Below, piece after piece: positions 63,428 to 64,000 of a stretch of DNA of 64,000 bases (position 1 is its first letter; every line of letters begins with the position of its first letter). The notes below the pieces were generated by a model, which was not told the origin of the DNA, did no database searches, and saw nothing but the letters and a program-made list of their open reading frames with translations. Both the position numbers and the translations under genes were made by a program. The stretch is taken from contig NZ_CP110389.1 of the NCBI RefSeq assembly GCF_026015985.1, positions 4,992,001-5,056,000 on the forward strand. Reading direction: 5' to 3'. This DNA is from Rhodopseudomonas sp. P2A-2r (GTDB lineage: Bacteria; Pseudomonadota; Alphaproteobacteria; Rhizobiales; Xanthobacteraceae).

Positions 63428-63922
63428 ATGGCTACCGATCATATCCGATACGACGTCCTGGCCCGTGACGCGTTGCGCAGCGTGCTGCGCCGCGTGCTGA
63501 CCGACGCCGCCGAACACGGCCTGCCGGGCGAGCACCATTTCTTCATCACCTTTGTTTCCACCGCCGACGGCGTGAAGCTGTCGCCCAGGCTGCTGGCGCA
63601 GTATCCGGAAGAAATGACGGTGATCCTGCAACACCAGTTCTGGGATCTGGTGGTGACCGAGGACCGCTTCGAGGTCGGGCTGTCGTTCAACGGCATTCCG
63701 GAGCGCCTAGTGGTGCCGTTCAACTCGATCAAGAGCTTCTTCGACCCGTCCGTGCAGTTCGGGCTGCAGTTCGAACCGTCCGAGACCGCGGCAGAAACGG
63801 CCAGTGCCAGCTTGGCTGCGGACCCAGCGCCCCCTGCTCCCCCGGCGCCGGGCGACGACGAGTCTCCAAAGCCGAGCGAAGGCGCCGAGGTCGTTCGCCT
63901 AGATCGTTTCCGCAAGAAATAA
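63428..63922 (+). CDS. sspB: SspB-family ClpXP adaptor
   Basis: A 164-residue protein of the alphaproteobacterial SspB type. The folded part has HIRYDVLARDALRSVLRRVL, HHFFITFVSTADGVKLSPRL, LQHQFWDLVVTEDRFEVGLS and LVVPFNSIKSFFDPSVQFGL. An acidic, Pro/Ala-rich linker then leads to a basic end (VVRLDRFRKK), which would dock on ClpX. It brings ssrA-tagged proteins to ClpXP. ATG 63428 matches the usual start. Confidence 0.9.
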   Translation: MATDHIRYDVLARDALRSVLRRVLTDAAEHGLPGEHHFFITFVSTADGVKLSPRLLAQYPEEMTVILQHQFWDLVVTEDRFEVGLSFNGIPERLVVPFNSIKSFFDPSVQFGLQFEPSETAAETASASLAADPAPPAPPAPGDDESPKPSEGAEVVRLDRFRKK

Positions 63923-64000
63923 GCCTTCCGGCCATCAAGGATGCGCGCGCCGCGCAGCGGCACTAAACTTATGCGCCGCTCCGGCGTTGGTGTGGCCACC

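Overview
The window looks like chromosome of a Bradyrhizobium- or Rhodopseudomonas-type alphaproteobacterium (Nitrobacteraceae). The signs are high GC, LeuA/IlvBHC/DegP/HflKC/SspB proteins of Rhizobiales type, a thyA-folA-hflKC-DUF2065-degP cluster, and GC-rich extragenic hairpin repeats. No database search was possible; names rest on motifs, gene order and recall of families.

Bases 1 to about 22,613 are a temperate prophage lying next to, and probably integrated into, the 3' end of a tRNA-Lys(CTT) gene. Only its right part is visible; the left end is outside the window. From the tRNA inward it holds a tyrosine integrase, a short plus-strand early unit, a CI/LexA-like repressor flanked by arrays of CACC-N5-GGTG operators, and a Cro-like gene. 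A long minus-strand early operon of mostly overlapping genes follows (small unknowns, MazG, a toprim protein, a RyR-domain protein, a GapR homologue, a helicase, HNH). Next come a TGTCTAA-rich intergenic region, a holin-like gene, and a podovirus-type late module (small and large terminase, T7-like portal, scaffold, capsid, tail tubular A and B).

Bases 22.6-45 kb hold a periplasmic LTXXQ protein, a TRAP transporter (dctPQM), leuA with a leucine-rich leader peptide, a DapA-like aldolase, PPK2, a Nudix protein, and a nitrate/sulfonate-type ABC system split over two places. They also hold a cupin, a DMT exporter, a TetR gene, a betaine-type ABC importer with permease and binding protein fused, a sulfatase-like membrane enzyme, a second TetR gene, a ferric-reductase-like membrane protein, an SDR and a TauE/SafE permease.

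Bases 45-64 kb hold ilvB-ilvH-(DMT exporter)-(LysE exporter)-ilvC behind an attenuator with a branched-chain leader peptide, then higBA, miaA and serB. A 780-base gene-poor stretch follows, then degP, DUF2065, hflCK, folA and thyA, a tricarboxylate transporter (tctCAB) and sspB.

A striking property of this sequence is at least eleven frameshifts in ten otherwise intact genes, including housekeeping genes ilvB and serB. Most are explained by one base missing from a homopolymer. This suggests sequencing or assembly error more than gene decay, so the frameshifted genes are given as whole reconstructed spans.
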